From assembly GCA_028023455.1 (NCBI GenBank), contig JAQFVV010006271.1, positions 1,063,795 to 1,127,794 on the forward strand: DNA of 64,000 nt, written 5' to 3'. The notes below the pieces were generated by a model, which saw only the letters and a list, made by a program, of their open reading frames with translations, was not told where the DNA came from and searched no databases. The stretch is from Epiperipatus broadwayi (lineage: Eukaryota; Onychophora; Udeonychophora; Euonychophora; Peripatidae). Positions 60,801 through 64,000 of this stretch are shown one piece after another (within the stretch, counting starts at the first letter, position 1; each line of letters opens with the position of its first letter). A program made the position numbers and the translations under genes.

Positions 60801-62267
60801 AACCATTGAGATTGGCCACAGTTTAAAAACTGTGAGAGTTGGTGCTTGTTTTTTAATAAAGGGGATCATTGCAACCAGATATAGCCCATGCATATTGTAT
60901 AGCTTTTGTGATTGTTAATATGCCAGCTGTCACAGGCATGTTTGTAAAGTGGCCGAGATGTGACAATATAAATTGTGGGATTGCTAGTGGTCCTGGGTGG
61001 CATATACCTGGGATTGTTGCTAGTATGAGTGCAAAATTTGATATTTCAAAATGTGTCTGTTTCTGGTTTTCCCAAAAAAATTTCCAGGAGTTTAAATTGG
61101 TTCTCTTGTAAATTTGTCTTTGAGTGGTAATATATTAAGTGTATGATATTGTATCCAGCTGTAATTTTTCCATCCCATTTTATTGCCATGGGTTCTCTAT
61201 TTGTAAATGGGTAACTCCCATCAGATATATCCATGGGTCCATGTGTGATGTTGTGTTAGACAAATTATTTTTTTTTAATTTGCCAGATATTGCTTTAGTT
61301 TATTGCATGTTTGATTATATAGCTGTGTCAATCTTATTATATTTGCTTGTTTGGGAGTGATTTTGACATGAAAATCCTTTTGTGTAATTCATCTCCTAAA
61401 GCAATTAGTGTAGAAGGGGAGAGGGTTGATTTTTGAATAATATGTTTGATGTTAAATGAAAGGATGTGTGTATACACTATGTATTTGGAAATTGGATCTA
61501 GCTGCATCTAATTGAGCTTATTTATCATGATGTATGTTTCTGAGTAAAGGAATTCTGGGGTGTTGTCTGGTAGGAGTATTTGTATTGTCTTTTGTATGTT
61601 AGTGGTCCTGTTGTGATATGTGTTTAAATCTACTTTTATTATTTGTGCCAAGTGATCAGAAAAAAGGGAAGGGGAGAGACTTACTTCAATTGAATGATCA
61701 ATATGGAGGGATAAAACATTATATCTATGAGCATGCCATAATGGTTGTTATAAAAAGATACCGAGTTTGATGAGGTAAAACCCTCACCATTCATAAATGA
61801 CACTGAAGTTGATTCATAAAATTTTGATATTTTATATTAAAATCCACTGAAAGTATAGTGGAGTAAAGATTGGAGGCTAAAAGGCAGTTAATGGTTAAAA
61901 TTATAGTTAATTACAATAGAACTGGGGAAGGGGATAAATACAAATATAACATTGATTGAAATACCACTGTGATTAAATGTAGTCATCAGGATATTGGAGT
62001 CTATAAAATAATCTTAAATGATGAGAAGGGGCATTCTTGGCTAATAAATATATCTACCCCATTTGATGGTGCTGAAGTATCCCTCAAGCATGTGCAAAAT
62101 CCAAGTTTACTCATATGAGTAACTGGGTTGATTTGTGAGCCACTATATATTTTTGTTTCTAATAGACCCAATATGCTGTTTTGCATTGTTTGTATCCATT
62201 TATTAATTTACTATATTTTTTGTGGAGTTCAAGCTCAGATGTTAAATGCTGCTATTTTTATTTTCAT
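57854..62267 (-). pseudogene. LINE copy C, ORF2 (endonuclease, RT, C-terminal zinc motif)
   Basis: ORF2 opens at 62267 with MKIKIAAFNI and continues with the endonuclease block LLETKIYSGSQINP (about 62150). The RT core is open at 60390-60659: motif A is VQLDFKSAFDSV and motif B is NQSIPQGSPFSSLLFTLYLN. A C-terminal C-x2-C-x8-H-x4-C motif (CMLCHREDETQTHFLSEC) is intact at about 58380-58458. The order endonuclease, RT, CCHC finger is that of I/Jockey-superfamily LINEs. I did not identify an RNase H domain. Several frameshifts and stops plus a 1-kb fold-back insertion (58818-59816) inactivate it. It is the best preserved of the three copies. Confidence 0.8.
58804..59830. mobile_element. Composite fold-back element in LINE ORF2
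   Basis: Three related units of about 300 bp make up this 1-kb insert. Two are in direct order (from 58818 and from about 59184), and one is inverted (about 59546-59816). Shared blocks are CAGTGAGGATTGCCAATTCC, GGGTAGGTTCAGACACT and CTATATGGGGCTGATAGATC. The last two units form a near-perfect hairpin ending AATAGTCAAAATAAGAGTC and GACTCTTATTTTGACTATT. The direct repeat TATTGCTATAAGTA flanks the whole at 58804-58817 and 59817-59830, a 14-bp duplication at the insertion site. No coding frame is present. Confidence 0.8.
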
Positions 62268-62398
62268 GTTGGTTACTGTAGTGGAGGAGGAAGTTGCACA
62301 ATTTTTCTGAAATATGTGACTTTCACTTCTTTCCTTTTGTAAGTTTATTATTTTTGAAAAAGGGTTAATGTTTGTTGGTTCTGTACATATTAGTTTTA

Positions 62399-64000
62399 TC
62401 AAATCATTATTGCTGATGTTTCCAAATTTTTTGAATATTGAGATATTGAATCCATTTCTATTTTTTCATTAGTTAGTTGGTTTATCTTATTAAATTGGCC
62501 ACATTCCAGGTCATTTGTTTTTATTTTTTTATTTACATTTTTTTTGCTCTTCAGAGGTGGCTTTTCAATTACTGGAAAGCACAGACAGTTGAAATTGAAA
62601 GGCTGCAAACCCTCTCATGCTTATAATAATACTTATCTGACAGCCAATCAGATGTTATGATAGCTGTCTGAATAGTGATCCAAACCGTAAACACAAACCA
62701 GAGAATTTTACAAGAAAAGGACAATCCTTTTCTTGTAAAATTCTCTGTCTTGGGTTTACCATTTGGATAGCTATTCAGACAGCTATCATAACATCTGATT
62801 GGCTGTCAGATAAGTATTATAATAAGCATGAGAGGTTTTGCAGTCTTTCAACTTAATTTCAATTACTGGAAAGCACTGTGTGTCAATTACTGGAAAGCAC
62901 TGTGTGATGGTATCCATCATTGTTTTATTTATAATTATTGGTTTCACTTTACTAGTGTCTATGTTTGGTGGTGCTTTTGCTTCTTTTTGTAGGTAACCAG
63001 TTTCATTTTCCATTGAAAAATCACTAAGTGTTTTTGCCTAGGAGTCAAGTTTTTTAGATTTGACACCCTTTTTTTTTTCTATTGACGACTTGTTGGAGTG
63101 TAAAATTACTTTTTTTTTCGTGATTTTCATCCTCCTAATTTATATTTGTCTTGTCAATTCAATTGACATGAGTTGGGGATGATTTATATTTTCATTTTTG
63201 TTTTGATTGTTGATTTTATTGCCATCCATGTTTTCCAGCTGTCTGGGTTTGTGTGTTCTATCTGGATTTTCTTTTGAACTTTGTGAGGGGTGGTTATTTT
63301 TTCAGCTATATTTTTTTCTTCATTGCATTGTGTTATGTAGTTTCTTTTTCTACAGGCAAAACAATGTGGCTTCCGTCCTTAGATACGTAAGCATAGTGTG
63401 GCTACATGGTGTGTTATGTGAGTTGAAATGTTATCTGGGTCTATTTCTTTATATAATGTGACTTTATATTCAAAAATATTTGTAAATATAATGACTGATG
63501 TTTCTTTTAGATATATTTTTTGAAAATAAATAATTTTTCTGATGGGGTTCATCATTATTTGGAAATTGTCAAGGTTATATCTGAAGTAGGCATTTTTTAA
63601 CACTCAAGTGATTTTCTTATATCTGCTTTCAACTAATACTACAGTAAAATTTCTAGAGTTTTAATGTTATTTTTAAATTGTTCTCTTTATATAGATTCAT
63701 AAAACTCAACTGTTGATATTTGCTATTAGGATGGTCAACTATGCATTATACTGTTTCCAGTAAATTATTTTTATTTAGTACTTTAATTAGGAGTGCTTTG
63801 GGAAAATCTAGAGAATGCAGTGATTGTTTGTTACTGCCAACACTATAGATTTCTCATTGCAAAGTGCTCTTGGTATGTCTTCCCAATCTGTTCAAGCATG
63901 TCATCTGTCCATTATGTGGGGAAGGGCTCAATTTTATCATGATTTGCTAAGTCCAAATCTATAAGATCCTCTGATGTAGTTTTTCTAAGTCTAGAAGTTT
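62399..64000 (-). pseudogene. LINE copy C, ORF1 (continues beyond window)
   Basis: Blocks in order from the right edge are: a segment with RLRKTTSEDLIDLDLAN (about 63940), homologous to copy A; KNAYFRYNLDNFQIMM at about 63590; and HCFACRKRNYITQC at about 63325-63365, a near-complete CCHC zinc knuckle one residue short and with the His replaced. Then comes a Lys-rich tail with CFPVIE repeats. The palindromic MITE at 62583-62857 is inserted in the tail. The N-terminus and 5' end lie outside the window. Confidence 0.7.
62583..62857. mobile_element. Palindromic MITE with 19-bp flanking duplication
   Basis: Arms of about 130 bp (GACAGCCAATCAGATGTTAT inverted as ATAACATCTGATTGGCTGTC) meet at GAAAAGGACAATCCTTTTC near 62724. 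The direct repeat TTCAATTACTGGAAAGCAC flanks it at 62564-62582 and 62858-62876. A further copy of that sequence at 62883-62900 makes a 24-bp tandem repeat. The insertion splits LINE ORF1. Confidence 0.85.

Overview
The window reads as nuclear DNA of an animal. It is very AT-rich and CpG-poor, gene-sparse and packed with transposable elements (TEs). The retroelement types (long-LTR and Ty3/Gypsy-type elements, APE-type LINEs, a tRNA-Gly-derived SINE, hAT and fold-back MITEs) and the only convincing host gene, a secreted leucine-rich-repeat (LRR) protein, suit an invertebrate. An arthropod, perhaps a chelicerate, is my guess from the LRR protein's architecture, with low confidence. No prokaryotic operons, CRISPR arrays or rRNA genes were seen.

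Layout. 1-11795: a young LTR retrotransposon with unusually long LTRs (3.26 kb), a tRNA-Lys-type primer binding site, one intact gag-like ORF with a 48-nt-periodic tail and no pol. A third, more diverged LTR follows, with (AT)7 on both sides. 11796-17400: mostly non-coding, with a tRNA-like relic, a relatively CpG-rich patch carrying a possible first exon and splice donor (about 13000-13355), a hAT MITE with perfect 8-bp target-site duplication (TSD) and a tRNA-Gly-derived SINE. 17404-19966: a dead RTE-like LINE. 21649-28262: six copies of a fold-back repeat plus a second RT fragment. 28263-33607: AT-rich, with a GC-rich short insertion and two TIR elements. 33613-35220: the LRR gene, its whole coding sequence in one exon directly after a strong splice acceptor. 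36714-36827: a second SINE with a 15-bp TSD. 37107-37809: a 0.7-kb palindrome.

From about 39.3 kb to the end is a graveyard of one LINE family (I/Jockey-type, ORF1 plus ORF2 with endonuclease and RT) in three minus-strand copies. Copy A is split by a candidate 2.2-kb solo LTR. Copy B is split by an AT microsatellite, a palindromic MITE, a possible small solo LTR and a 7.9-kb decayed Ty3/Gypsy element. Copy C is the best preserved, carries a fold-back element and a palindromic MITE, and runs off the right edge.

The genes do not form a pathway. The main points of interest are the gag-only giant-LTR element, the repeated use of AT microsatellites as LTR insertion sites, the several unclassified fold-back families, and the possible 20-kb 5' intron of the LRR gene. 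All similarity statements are by eye.
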